The position numbers were made by a program, and so were the translations under genes. Below are positions 10,125-21,139 of a stretch of 64,000 bases of DNA, piece by piece; the first letter of the stretch is position 1, and the number at the start of each line of letters is the position of its first letter. The DNA comes from Paralithodes platypus (Eukaryota > Arthropoda > Malacostraca > Decapoda > Lithodidae), in contig CM064480.1 in assembly GCA_032716605.1 (NCBI GenBank), positions 26,650,129 through 26,714,128 of the forward strand. The letters are read 5' to 3'. The notes under the pieces were generated by a model, which ran no database searches, had not been told where the DNA came from, and worked only from the letters and a program-made list of their open reading frames with translations.

Positions 10125-10686
10125 GAGACAAATTGGGCTTGTCTCCTTTCATGTGTTAGCCTCAGTTCACCTAGCTGTAAATAGGTACCTGGAATAAGTG
10201 GACGACGTTGTGACGTCCCATCTGGGGTTGGCAAAAATGGTACAAGGCGAGATGGGTATCATATGGTTCACCTAAGCTGATGGCTACCTAAGCCTTCGGG
10301 CGAGACGTTACCGTCTATAGTGAGAATGGTACCATACAGATCCACCCTAAGCCTTCGTTTCCGATGTCGCCAATTGGCTAAAAATACAGACTACACACAC
10401 ATCCAAAGCCAATCCAACGATACATATAACACCTACACATATAGGAGGCGGGAAATAACGAGCATGCTCACTCCCGCAATACAACTAGAGTAAGTACAAC
10501 TAGAGTAAGAAGGCCCGGGTTCGCGCCCACGCTCGGCGCATTAAAGATTTTTCACAAGCACTGAGTCGTTACCATCCCTCATGAGCAAAGGGAGGGGGTA
10601 GTAGTACAGGACCCCAATGGAAATACGCCTAATCGGCCTTATTGAGCTATCCTTAGCTAGCTTAGCATGCGCTAGCTTTAAGAACT

Positions 10687-10706
10687 ATTATTATTATTAT
10701 TATTAT
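10687..10706 (+). repeat. (ATT)n tail of the SINE
   Basis: About seven ATT units mark the 3' end of the inserted element. The same tail type, in reverse, begins the fragment at 23609-23782. Confidence 0.85.
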
Positions 10707-10820
10707 AACAGTATCACAGCTCTCATATTCTGGCGGGGTCTAGGGTGTCCTATGTTACACTGACTGCAACCCCCCCCCCCCCTTTTCTTGAAATTAAACC
10801 AAAAGTGACTTAGGGGCCAC

Positions 10821-12194
10821 CTAGACCCTTTGCCTTAAAGCTATACATGGCAAGGAAGGTTTGTCTAGAGCTACTGAGAGGTAACGAGTCAAAAACGTAT
10901 GATTAGAGGCCCACAACTGTGTGGACGTAATATCTTCAACAGAAAAATTCTTAAGGAAACGTAACGAAGCCGCCCACTTGCGTAAATCGTGGGCCCTACC
11001 CACAATGCCGGGATTACTCTCTTTAATGACCTCGACCAAGAGAGAAGCCAGTCTACGTTTCATCAAGCGTTTACCCGTACTTGCTACCCATAAAGCACCG
11101 TGGTGATTTAGAGGTGCCACTCTCAAATATTTGGTTAGAGCTTGCACTGGACATAAATTATGGTGCACCTTTCCCCTTTTCAACGCCGGCACCGTGAATT
11201 CTGAAAACACGTGTTCACTGTGCTCATTCTTGGCTATGAACCCTGGGGAAGGTGCAATGTGAATACACTCATTAAGCCTATCAAACCTGAGGCAATTAGG
11301 TGTGTTGCTCATCGCTGCCAGCTCAGATACTCTGTTCCCGGTTGCCAAGGCCATAAGGAATACTGCCCTTTTTAAAAGTAATGTAAAATCTGCAGTATTT
11401 TGGTACAGACGGGAATGAAGTAAAGACAATGCCTTGTCCAGAGACCAGTTAGGCATGAGCTGACGGGGAGGTGGGCGGAGTTTAAAATATGCCCTCATAA
11501 AACCTTTTTCCTCCGCAACTGGTATGGAGAGACTGGTAAGGTCCAAAAACGGTATCCTAATCGCCGTTAAGTGATTTTTTAACGTCACTACAGACAAACG
11601 TTTCTGCTCGAACAGATAATTTAAATAATTAAAAACCAAAGCCACTGAGGGCACAGTTTGTTCTGTTCTAATAATCCAAGAAGTAAAGGCCTGCCAATGC
11701 GATTGATACTGTCGATTAGTAGACTGGGTATATTGATTCATGAATTTATTGGTCATGTCTCTACCATATGGTGCTAGCCATTTGGCCTCCTGAATGTCCA
11801 TAATGCAAAAGTCAGCGAGGTCTTTAGGTTGCCAATTGTGTCTAAGTGGAAAAACCCTACCGGGAGTGATACCGGGTCCGGGCACCACGTCTTCAATTGC
11901 TGGTACCACAACTGCGCCGGCCACAGGGGCGCGATTAGCGAGACTATGCCTCGATAATCCTGTAGTTTGTTTACTACGTGGCACATTAGAGACGCATCTG
12001 GCGGCGGAAACAGATAAATGGAACTCCACCTGTTCCAGTCTGTCACCAGTGCATCTAGCCCGCCCGCCGGCGTTATCGTCCGGCGGGTGAGGTACAGTGG
12101 GAGTTTGTGAGTCTCCTCTGACGCAAACAAATCCACTTGTGGATGGTAAGGCTTCGCAACCATTTGGTCGAAAATGGTTTGCTTGAGCGCCCAT
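10821..12194 (-). CDS. Tyrosine recombinase of DIRS-B, intact
   Basis: This 457-aa protein keeps the full catalytic set of the tyrosine-recombinase family: R288 in GNRVSEL, H402 and R405 in the HDLR box, W428 at the second His/Trp position and the nucleophile Y438 in FLTRYLSV. The N-terminal half (about residues 120-235) carries the core-binding-like segment. The 5' 420 bp overlap the RT ORF in another frame, as is typical of DIRS elements. It would join the circular element DNA into the genome without a duplication of the target. The copy in DIRS-A is frameshifted and the one in DIRS-C is deleted, so this is the best-preserved enzyme of the family here. Confidence 0.9.
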   Translation of the reverse strand: MGAQANHFRPNGCEALPSTSGFVCVRGDSQTPTVPHPPDDNAGGRARCTGDRLEQVEFHLSVSAARCVSNVPRSKQTTGLSRHSLANRAPVAGAVVVPAIEDVVPGPGITPGRVFPLRHNWQPKDLADFCIMDIQEAKWLAPYGRDMTNKFMNQYTQSTNRQYQSHWQAFTSWIIRTEQTVPSVALVFNYLNYLFEQKRLSVVTLKNHLTAIRIPFLDLTSLSIPVAEEKGFMRAYFKLRPPPRQLMPNWSLDKALSLLHSRLYQNTADFTLLLKRAVFLMALATGNRVSELAAMSNTPNCLRFDRLNECIHIAPSPGFIAKNEHSEHVFSEFTVPALKRGKVHHNLCPVQALTKYLRVAPLNHHGALWVASTGKRLMKRRLASLLVEVIKESNPGIVGRAHDLRKWAASLRFLKNFSVEDITSTQLWASNHTFLTRYLSVALDKPSLPCIALRQRV

Positions 12195-13658
12195 TCTACT
12201 GTTGTGCTCTGTCTCCGTGACAGAGCGTCTGCCCAGACGTTTGCTACGCCTGGGAGGTAAGATGCGTGAAGCTGAATGTCCAGCCTGTTGGCTAGAATAA
12301 AAAATCTTCTGACACGTTTAGCAACCCCCGAGATCTCGTCGACCCTTGTTTCTGAATACAGTGAACTGCATTCAGATTGTCCATTCTGAAGGCCACCGCC
12401 TTGCCCCGTAAAGTAGAGCCGTGAGCCTGAAGGAAATATAAGGGGACTAGTAATTCTTTGACATTGATGTGGGAGATTTCTAAATGGGACCAAAGCCCTT
12501 GACCTTGGTGCCCTTGGTTTGATTGAAAGCCCCAACCTATCGTTCCTGATGCATCCGTGTCTACCCATACCGTCGGCGGAGGAGAGGTCCATGACATGAC
12601 TGAGTGCAATGTTTCCCTCTTCGCCCAGACTGCTAGTAAGTTGTGGATTAATTTTGGTATGGGCCATAATTTTTTCGCCGGCAATAGCAGAAAATATTTG
12701 TTGCCCTCCAATATTAAACGTTTGACTCTTAACCGGCCCAACCGTACGGTTAGTTGAATCCAGTTGAGAGAGCCAACCAGAGACTCCCAGATTCTCCGTG
12801 TCGTAGTCAGACTGTGAAGGAACATAAATAATTTCCTGCGAAATCTGTTGCGATTGTCCACACTCTGACTCAGAGTGAGAGTAGCTGTGTCCCAGACCAG
12901 CCCTATCCACTGAACTACTCTTGAGGGAACAAGGTTTGACTTTACCAGGTTGACCTTGAACCCTAGAGTTTTGACATGTTTTAATGTTATGTTGACATGA
13001 TTTATGCATACTTGTTCCGTCTCTGCCACCACTAGCCAGTCGTCTAGATACCATAAAATCCTGATCCCTTGCCTTAACAAGGGCATCAGGGCTTGCCGGA
13101 CTAATTTCGTGAATAAGCGAGGTGCTAGGTTCAATCCAAACGGCATCCTCTGAAAGACATAAGTCTGATGCTTTATTCTTAAGGCCAGAAACCTTTGAAA
13201 TCTTTTGTTGACCGAGACGTGCCAATACGCGTCCGTCAGGTCTAAAAACACATCCATCCTCCCGGCGGAATCGTTAGCCTGATCTGGTTTACTGTAAGCA
13301 TCCTGAATGACATGTTGTGAATATGGAGGTTCAGATAAGACAGGTCTACGACTGGTCTCATCTGAACACTGTCCCTTTTGGGCACTAGAAGTAGTTTGGA
13401 TGTGAAAACTGGGTAATTTTGAGGAACCGGGATGATGACATTCTTGGCGATCATTTCCTGGACTAGTGACTCCACCTCTAAAGAAACTAAAGTTGCCTTT
13501 GTCGGCTGACGTAAACGAGGTCGTCGGAGCCACTGCCAGGTGATGCCCTTGCGTGCCACCATCCTTGCCCAAGTATTTACTGGCCATGCGCGGTGACACG
13601 TCCGGAACGACCCAGTTAGCAGACAAGGGTTCGCCGGCTGTACTACCCTCTGATCCAC
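11774..13658 (-). pseudogene. DIRS-B RT/RNase H/methyltransferase-like protein, two frameshifts
   Basis: Aligned with the open DIRS-A gene (1854-3740), the N-terminus (13242-13658) stops just before RT motif A because of a one-base loss near 13246. The catalytic part with YLDD then continues in the frame of the long 12292-14880 ORF. A second indel near 12300 moves the RNase H end and the methyltransferase-like domain (APLWPAQLWYQQ) into frame 11774-13225. All key motifs remain visible, so the gene died recently. Confidence 0.85.
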
Positions 13659-13689
13659 CCGCCGTGAGATCGGCCCTGGGAGTGAGAGA

Positions 13690-16405
13690 GACTTTAGTTT
13701 TTTGGTGGTGGCGGTGGTGGTGGTGGTGGATGCTTAGCCGACTGGCCGGCGTTGGCAGAAGACGAGCCCTGGCCTCGTCTGATATAGTTGCGTTATGACC
13801 TGCAAACTTACCTTGTTTGTACCTGTACTGACCTTGGGGGGAGGCGGACTTAGGTATCTGAAAGGGCTTTGACCCACCCGGCTGAGCTTTTGCGACTGGC
13901 TTGGGTTTGGGAAAGTTAAAAGCAGGTTTCTTAGAAGGGGTGGGACTGTGCTTAAAGGCCTGAGCCATATTGAAAACAGTTCTCCACTCATCAGGGGACA
14001 TTAACGAGGGAGTTAGCACCGGCGACATGACCACCTGGTTCGCAATTCTATCAGGGAGTTTACTCACCAGGGACATCCTGAGATCCTGTCTCGCCCGCAC
14101 CGCCTCGAGCAAGGCCGTGCGTATATCTCCCGACGACTGAATCGACGTCTGAAGGAGTAATCGCCGAGATAGTTCAACCGATCGTCTGGCTTCCGCGTCC
14201 GCGATTGCCTGAGTGGATCGTAACATAGATTTCGCCACCTGGTGCGTAACAATGTACTGGGAAAAAAGTCTATACGCCTTCCCTCGTAGCCTAAACTCCC
14301 GGTCTAGGTGAGCTGGTGAAGGCGTAGTGAAAGGATCTTTAAGTTCACAGAGATTGATTTTGGGGGCAGCTAAAAAAGCAAACAAAGCAGATGGGACTCC
14401 GCCGGCTGAAAAGACTGGCATAGAGAACCAAGAATGGCTGTCCTGAGGAATCTGGTGGGAGGATTTTGAGGTGAAGGTGGTCGCAAAGTTCTGAGCCTCT
14501 ACTTCCCATTCCACCCAAGGTCCTGGACCCAACTGCCCCACCTTCAACACTGGGTTAGCGGCTGTGTCTGTGACCGTTTGTAAATCTAATTCTGGAGTGA
14601 GAGCTGACAGTGCTTTTATATCATTAAAACCGTCATGCTTGGTCCAGTCAGAAAAAAGTTTTGAAGCTGAGGCAGGGGGCAGTGCAGGCGTAGCTGTATA
14701 CACAAAAAAGTCATGGTGATAATGGTTCGGAATGGCCTTAATATTAACATCAAGTACATTACCCGCAATATCCAAGGCTCGTAACTTTCTAGATTTATTT
14801 CCTTGGATTACCCACTCTCGTGGCACTGGAAGTTCCCCTGACAAAGTGGGCTGTGCTGTCTCTGGCTTAGTTGGGATCATTTGAACCCATGAGTCATCTG
14901 GACCGTATTAGAGGGCCATAGCTACCTTTCTTAACGGTGCTTTATCCAACGGGGGCAGATTCACATCCGTAACCACCCTTACATTAGAAGTAGTCAGTGC
15001 CGCCGAAGCAGGCCTAGCGACTATATTAGGTGACATAGGGGGAGGGTGCGGAATCTTGGTCAAAGCAATAGAAGCGATCAGAGGCCGAACACTTGAACTT
15101 GTCATGGGAGCTCCCAGGTCCACTGTAGGAGTCTCCGGCTGTTGGCCAATTTTTTTTGTGAGAGCAGTTACTAACAACCCATCTATTTCCTCCGCCGTGA
15201 CAAATTTAGTGGATGAAGAACTCAAAGGTGAATCATTCCTATCTTGCGAGTCGTCTAGAACTGAACCCGACTTTTGCACTTCCATGTCAGAGATTATAGA
15301 CACCTCATCCTTTTCATCCGGCCCATCATGAGAGGGTTCCGCCGAAGCCGGAACCTCGTCTTGGTACCAAGTTAAATCAGGAATGGATGATGGGATCACA
15401 GCGTCCCGGTGGACGTCCGTCCGTACCTGTGGCTCTTGAACCAAACGTGGGCCTTCATACCCTGGTTGGGAATACCGCCATACACCCAGGCCTTGGCCCG
15501 AACTCCCTTGGGAGTCAGAAACACCATCCACCACTGAGCCCCCACTAGATTCTTCTAAAGGGTGATCACTGCCTACAGAACTCTCCAAGTCTATGTGTGT
15601 AATCTCCATTGGTAACCTATCCTCCGGCAACACCCCCACCAGTCTCTGACTCCACTCCCGCCCCATCAGATTGGACATTAGATGAGTCGGAAGTAGAGGC
15701 AAAAAGTGAGGCACGAGGCTCCGGCGAACGCCGGGAGGCCTTTCGCTCCTTAGAATCTTTCCTGGAAGATTTGTGGCTGCGGTGTGACTTAGATTTCTCA
15801 CTGCTCTTAGACTTTTCTGATCTTTCACTAGAGCTGTCCTTGGACTTTTCCTCCTTGCTCCTCTTTCTTGCTGGTGAAGAGGAGTGACTAGGCGGCTGTT
15901 GTCTGAGGGGCGACCTGGACCTGGACCGCGCCCGTGACGTGGAGGCTGTCACCGGGGGCGTGGGTTCACGAGGTCTCTTAGAAGTTGTAGGGACCAGAGA
16001 AAGTGCTGTACCCTGCCCAGTCTCTGCCGACTTTCGTACAGTTACTCTAGAGGTACGTTTACTAGGGGGGTGCTCAATCAATAATTTATCCCAAAGAATT
16101 ACATTATCACATTGCAGCGCTTTATGAGCCACTGTGGTAGCATAAGTTGAAAATTGCTGCCTGACCTCCCTCAAAGCGACCGCCGCGGATCCACTATTGT
16201 CCCGCAACACTTTGGCACTCAATTGAGTACAGAAGGTACAGTTCCCCGTTACCCACAAACCCCTTGAGCGATCTAGACATTTAACACATCTAATGCAATG
16301 AGTGTGTGCAAATATAGGGATACCTGAACAGGAGGGAGCAATACACAAGGCAAAAACAGGGTCTATGGTAGCCATGACAGAGACTGGTGGACAACACGAA
16401 CCCAC
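13690..16405 (-). pseudogene. DIRS-B Gag, with frameshifts and a premature stop
   Basis: The ATG used is at 16372, matching the DIRS-A start; the frame is open a little further to 16405. The Cys-rich N-terminus (CIAPSC, CIRCVKC, CTFC) and SR-rich region run to 15617. A frameshift near 15640 moves the acidic middle into 14908-15828, which ends in TAA at 14908-14910. The same frame resumes at once after the stop into the conserved C-terminal Gag region. A deletion near 13795 then shifts the His-rich tail. Confidence 0.8.
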
Positions 16406-16845
16406 CCCCGGTTTACTCCAGGTTCTCGAAAGTTCCGCCGGAACTCAGCCCTGGAAAAAAAGAAAATTTCCAGGAATTAATGCTCATAAGGCTACACCAA
16501 CATGTTCGAACACAAGTGTTTAGACAACCCGCCGGATAACGAGACGTAATACACAACTATCACGGCTCGCTACGCGGCAGGTTCGTAATTAAAGATTTCA
16601 GAATATCTTAACTTGTCCAAAAGATTTATGAATATCCTCTGACATAATATAAAGACCAGCATGGCTTTTTTATACATGACGCAGTCTTCCCAGTGGTGTT
16701 ATTAAGTTCTTACTGGAAAAAACCCTCAAAGACGCCGGCCCCCGTATTATCTCGCAGATCAAAAACTGGGAAGCCTGTCTTAAATGCTAGATCTGGCTTC
16801 TCCCGAAGCGTTCTAGATCGCCGTATGTTGAATGGCGGCGATACC

Positions 16846-18532
16846 TTACCTTTGGATGCCTTTGGATGTGTTCGCCACTCCTCTAGCGGCACCAAGGAGC
16901 GCGACGCCCCTCGTTATGGGTGGTGATTTGGTGCAGTAGACTGTTTGAAGCGACAGCTCTCTCCCTTGCGAGGATGGGCTCGTCTGGCACTTTTTGCAGT
17001 TCGACATCTAGGGCTCTCTTGAAGTTGTCTAACAAGATGTCCCTCATGTCTCTTACTCGCCGTGGGAGTTTGTTGAAGAGACGTGGGCCTCTGTGTGATA
17101 ACCAGCCCTCTCGCAGAGAGCCCATAGCACCCCTGTTATTCATCCGGGGGATTTCGCATTCCCAGCCTCTCCTATCACTGAATTTCATGACTATCGGAGT
17201 ATGTAGGTTTGGTACTAAACCCTCTGCGATTTTCCATGTGTATATTATTAGGTAACGTTCTCTTCTACGTTCCAGTGAGTACAGATTCAGTGCTCTTAAA
17301 CGCTCCCAATAGTGTAGATGTTTTATCGAACTTATATGCGAAGTGAAATTTCTTTGTACACTCTCTACGTCATTTATTTCACCTGCTTTGTATGGGGATG
17401 TTAATACGCTACAGTATTCAAGCCGCGGTAGCACTAGAGATTTGAAGAGCGTTATCATAGGCAATTCACCGCATGTTTTAAAAGTACGCAGAATCCAACC
17501 CGTTAGACGTTTCGCAGCCGCCACTTTGACCTGGTTATGTACTTTGAAACCCATATTTTCAGACATTAATACCCCAAGGTCTTTCACACTGTCTTTCCGT
17601 TCTATTATGTGGTTAGATTCTGTTAAGTAATTTGTAATTTCTTTAACACCATTATTATCTCCGTACCGTATTAATTGGAATTTTTCCTCATTGAATTGCA
17701 TGTTGTTTTCCCTGGTCCACTGGAACACTACATTCATGTCTTCCTGCAGTCGGCCCGTGTCCTCTTGTGTGTTTACTATCTTACTTAATTTTGTGTCATC
17801 AGCAAAAGACGACACCGTACTGTGTCTGGTGTTGGTATCTATGTCGCAAATTAGTATGAGGAACAGAAGGGGCGCTAGCACTTTTCCTTGGGGCACTGAG
17901 CTTTTGACATCCGAAGGCTCAGAAGTGACTTGGTTTACTGCTACCGATTGTTTTCGGTTTACGAGGAAATTGTATATCCACCGTCCGATTTTCCCAGTTA
18001 TACCTTTTGCTTTCAGTTTGTGGGCTATTATACCATGGTCACATTTATCAAATGCCTTAGCAAAATCGGTGTAAATGACATCCACGTTTTTCTTTTCTTC
18101 TAGCGCTTTAAGAATTTTGTCATAGTGTTCCAAAAGTTGTGAGAGACATGATCTTCCCGCTCTAAACCCATGTTGACCGGTGTTGTGTAGTTCATTTGCC
18201 TCCATGAATGTTGAAATTTTGCTTCGCAGGACTCGCTCGAAAACTTTAATGATGTGAGAGGTTAGAGCTACCGGGCGGTAGTTTTTTGGTAGTGCTTTAC
18301 TCCCTCCTTTATGCAGTGGGGCAATTATTGCATTTTTCAAGCTATCTGGTATGTCACCAGTGTCTAGACTCCTTCTCCACATTATAGCCAGGGGTTTTGA
18401 GAGGTTTTCCTTACATTTTTTCATTAGGATCGAATTCCATGAGTCCGGGCCTGGTGCCGAGTGGGATGGCATGTTGGAAATGGCCTCTTCTATGTCTTTT
18501 GGACCGAAATCAATATCCAGCATCTGAGGGGT
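16846..18532 (-). mobile_element. LINE-2: 5'-truncated CR1-like non-LTR retrotransposon
   Basis: This segment is absent from the matching DIRS-A and DIRS-C leaders, which are continuous across the point. It holds one long RT ORF, lacks an endonuclease region and is therefore 5' truncated. The 3' end has no poly(A); it ends in a short tandem repeat of a TTTGGATGCC unit (about 16850-16870), as in CR1-related LINEs. It inserted into the DIRS-B leader after that copy was in place. Confidence 0.8.
16883..18523 (-). CDS. LINE-2 reverse transcriptase (truncated ORF2)
   Basis: The open frame of 546 codons begins just upstream of the RT domain. Visible motifs are NYRPVALTS (fingers, about residue 80), YTDFAKAFD (motif A, about 150), VPQGKVLAPLLF (motif B; the usual S is K) and FADD (motif C, about 242). 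The C-terminus carries a conserved WNSL-like equivalent, RGPRLFNKLPRRVRD. The endonuclease domain is missing, so the ATG at 18523 is only the first Met of the truncated copy. The frame has no internal stop, suggesting a recent insertion. Clade assignment (CR1/L2-like) is by motif style only. Confidence 0.8.
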   Translation of the reverse strand: MLDIDFGPKDIEEAISNMPSHSAPGPDSWNSILMKKCKENLSKPLAIMWRRSLDTGDIPDSLKNAIIAPLHKGGSKALPKNYRPVALTSHIIKVFERVLRSKISTFMEANELHNTGQHGFRAGRSCLSQLLEHYDKILKALEEKKNVDVIYTDFAKAFDKCDHGIIAHKLKAKGITGKIGRWIYNFLVNRKQSVAVNQVTSEPSDVKSSVPQGKVLAPLLFLILICDIDTNTRHSTVSSFADDTKLSKIVNTQEDTGRLQEDMNVVFQWTRENNMQFNEEKFQLIRYGDNNGVKEITNYLTESNHIIERKDSVKDLGVLMSENMGFKVHNQVKVAAAKRLTGWILRTFKTCGELPMITLFKSLVLPRLEYCSVLTSPYKAGEINDVESVQRNFTSHISSIKHLHYWERLRALNLYSLERRRERYLIIYTWKIAEGLVPNLHTPIVMKFSDRRGWECEIPRMNNRGAMGSLREGWLSHRGPRLFNKLPRRVRDMRDILLDNFKRALDVELQKVPDEPILARERAVASNSLLHQITTHNEGRRAPWCR

Positions 18533-19729
18533 ACGTATCGTACGTATCGTGCCCCCGAATGTCTGGTTAACTTCACTGAATTAAACAAATCCGTTAATCC
18601 TACCCTCCCAAGGTGCAACCGCCGGGTGTGAATTTTAACGTTAACCCCAAAATTCCTATCCCCACTTCTTTGCAAAAGATCGCCGGGGAGGAAAGATCAA
18701 CAAACAGCCTAGTTTTACTGGCTTTGCAAAAACCGGGAAAAACTCAACTCAACAAGTGTCCATATGAACACTTAGTTAAATGGGTAAAGCCATCCCGCCG
18801 GGAAACACAGTACGCCTGAACACAGGCCCCACCACAGACGCAGTCCTGGAGAGCCTCAGGCCACTAATCGCCGGGGAAAACAAGCCTTTTTTAACCACGC
18901 GTGATTAAAACTCGGCAACCAGCCGGGTTTTCATGGTGTAACCGAGAAAACCCGCCGGGAAAGGCAACCCACCCCGTTCAGATTCAATCTGAACGCACCA
19001 AATAGACCGTGGAATTAGCCAAAGCACAACTAACCCAGGTCACATCAATAGTCCGAGGAATTAGCCAATACACAACTAAACCAGGACACATATATAGTCC
19101 GTGGAATTAGCCAATACACAACTAAACCAGGACACACATGACACAGTAGTACATATTTATAACATAAATCAATAACACTTGTGCATGTGGCAAAGCTACG
19201 AGAGGCTGGCTAGGCCTAAGCAGACGGAAAAACACAGTAAACATGTCGTAATATAAACAAAAAGCACTGAATTATATCACAACAGGAACCACCGTCAACA
19301 CACCACTGTAGCAAACACTTCCCGGTAAAGGGAAGAACTGACTCGGGACCCAGAAAAAACTTCACTATGTGAAGAAAAATACGCTGGGAACGTCAGAGAA
19401 TAAAAAGCTACCTCATCAGAAAGATAAAAGGCAGCAAAAATAACGCGTAATGAAAGCCGCCTGCATCACAAAGCTAGCTAACCGTGAAAAAGTTCACATG
19501 TCCACAACAGGACCACGAGGGTACACCCGAAATAGATGCCCCAAACACACGACCCAAAATACACTGCAGTGCAGGCAACCCGCCCAGGACCCTCCTGCTA
19601 CGCATATCCTAACCTTACTCGATACATCCCGGAGTAAACAAATGAGAAAAACCTCACTAGGGACGCAACAAATGCGGAACGAGCGGAGCGTGGGGAGGCA
19701 CGTCCGGGTTGGTTGAGCGCAGAGCAGAG

Positions 19730-20039
19730 AAGGAAGAATGACGCCTGAGTCAGCGTCTGGTCAAAGATCCACACAAGTACATCCATGAGTATATGGAAAG
19801 CTTATGAATAGTTATTCTTATTTTCTTTTTGTTTTTTATTTGTTACAAAGTTTTTTCGTAGTGAGAACCCAATTTCATAATGACTGAACCATGAGTGAGG
19901 TTGCATGCGCTCATGATGAAGGCTCCTCAAATTTTTTATGCTCTGCGCGGTAGATTCAAAACTACGGCGGATGAGTGTTTGAAGAGGGTGCCTTATGTAA
20001 TAGGCATAATCGTCAATGATGGAGGGGCCACTAATAAAT
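19730..20039 (-). repeat. DIRS-B 5' inverted terminal repeat
   Basis: About 310 bp match 8013-8307 and are the reverse complement of 8527-8835. The outer end is TTTATTAGTGGCCCC on the minus strand. Beyond 20039 similarity to the other copies stops, which fixes the element boundary to within a few bases. Confidence 0.85.
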
Positions 20040-20632
20040 ACTTGTATGTCACTAGAAAACATATGTTGAAGTATCTAGAATAATCTTTAACAATCGAAAC
20101 ATCTCTCCAATTCCTTAAAATAGGGAAACTAACTTGAATATCGCTAGAATTCATCACATCTTGATGTCGCTAGATGGAAGTGATTCGCTGGATTTAGCGG
20201 TAGCAGCTACATTGGCAACATCGTACCAAGAACCTTCATTCCGTTATAATGAACAAGGTCAGATTTCGAAACTATTACAATTATTTCAAAGTTTAGAGAT
20301 CATCAGATTGGTTTGGAAGTCGAAGTACACAATTTCAGTTCCATTAGTTTAACAAACATTTACATAATAAATTATAATATGCTACTTAGAGGGTTTAATA
20401 AAGAAGCATTACTTTCCCGATATCGTAAAAGCGTACGCAAGCTGTTGTTCTTTTTTGTTTGTTTTAAGAACGTCAACAAACGCTTCGTATATTTGGCTTT
20501 GGTGAATCTTTTGGGGTTCTTACTTCTTAGTTATACATTAGAACATATTTATATTTTGCACACTCTTATAAGTATAAACACTTACTTGTTAAAGGTGAAT
20601 TCCAGGGATGAAACCTATTCAAACTACAATGT
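20040..20632. other. Unrecognised AT-rich DNA between DIRS-B and the next element
   Basis: I see no convincing gene here. A frame at 20313-20768 on the plus strand runs into the repeat arm of the next element and has no recognisable domain, so I do not call it. Confidence 0.5.
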
Positions 20633-20764
20633 CCATTGGGGTGACTGGACCCATGGGACAACTCGGCTCGGACAGCTCGGCCCCCACTTTTGGACAACTC
20701 GGCCACGACGGCGAGACAGCTCGGCCCATTATTTGAGACAGCTCGGCCCCATGTTATGCTATGG

Positions 20765-20789
20765 TTAGGTTAGGTTAGGTTAGGTTAGG
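20765..20789 (+). repeat. (TTAGG)5 array
   Basis: Five perfect TTAGG units lie inside the left arm of the small DNA element. TTAGG is the usual telomere repeat of arthropods, but an interstitial run this short may be chance or part of the element. Confidence 0.85.
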
Positions 20790-20828
20790 TAGGGACATAG
20801 TGATTCCAAAATGATCAATATAGCCATC

Positions 20829-21139
20829 TATTTATTAGTGGCCCCTCCATCATTGACGAACATGCCTATTACATAAGGCATCCTCTTCAAACACTAATCC
20901 GCCGTAGTTTGAATCTACCACACAGAGCATTTAAAATCTGAGGAGCCTTCATCATGAGCGCACGCGACCTCACTCATGGCTTCAGTCATTATGAATTGGG
21001 TTCTCACTACGAAAAAACTTCGTAAAAAATAAAAAATAAAAATAAAATAAGAATAACTATCCAATAAGCTTTCCATCATAGCGTAGATGTACTTGTATGG
21101 ATCTTTGACCAGACGCTGACTCAGGCGTCATTCTTGCTT
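20829..21139 (+). repeat. DIRS-C 5' inverted terminal repeat
   Basis: The plus-strand sequence TATTTATTAGTGGCCCC opens the element, followed by about 300 bp matching the other DIRS ITRs and inverted relative to 27181-27490. Confidence 0.85.

Larger units (their letters stand above)
9478..10707 (+). mobile_element. Composite insertion containing a tRNA-derived SINE with (ATT)n tail
   Basis: DIRS-A is continuous across the matching point (about 770-785), so these about 1.23 kb are an insertion. The right half looks like a SINE: a tRNA-like head (10055-10124), a body with TAAATAGGTACCTGG (about 10176-10192), a LINE-like tail beginning near 10604 (GACCCCAATGGAAATACGCC) and an (ATT)n 3' end. The left half (9478-10012) is GC-rich, ends in (AAC)n and is not recognised. 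No clear target-site duplication is seen, so it may be two elements. Confidence 0.6.
16406..19729 (-). other. DIRS-B 5' leader, interrupted by a LINE
   Basis: The leader matches 6444-8012 of DIRS-A and is split by LINE-2 at 16846-18532. CGCCGG hexamers recur at about 16436, 16530, 16733, 18620, 18681, 18795, 18869 and 18953. A short sequence at about 19020-19140 (ATAGTCCGTGGAATTAGCC-like) is repeated about three times in tandem. There is a pyrimidine tract plus CAG just upstream of gag (about 16455-16470). No ORF is credible. Confidence 0.65.
8488..20039 (-). mobile_element. DIRS-B: DIRS-like retrotransposon with both termini, carrying two later insertions
   Basis: Both inverted terminal repeats are present (19730-20039 and 8488-8835), plus an internal complementary region (8911-9010). 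Coding order on the minus strand is gag, RT/RNase H, tyrosine recombinase. A SINE-containing insert (9478-10707) sits in the 3' noncoding region and a LINE (16846-18532) in the leader; without them the element is about 8.6 kb. The recombinase is open, while gag and RT carry frameshifts and a stop. No target-site duplication is seen, as expected for recombinase-mediated integration. Confidence 0.9.

Noticed and set aside
15609..15887. Acidic plus-strand frame opposite DIRS-B gag
   Set aside because: Antisense of the SR-rich gag region; the acidic residues are a mirror of Ser/Arg codons.
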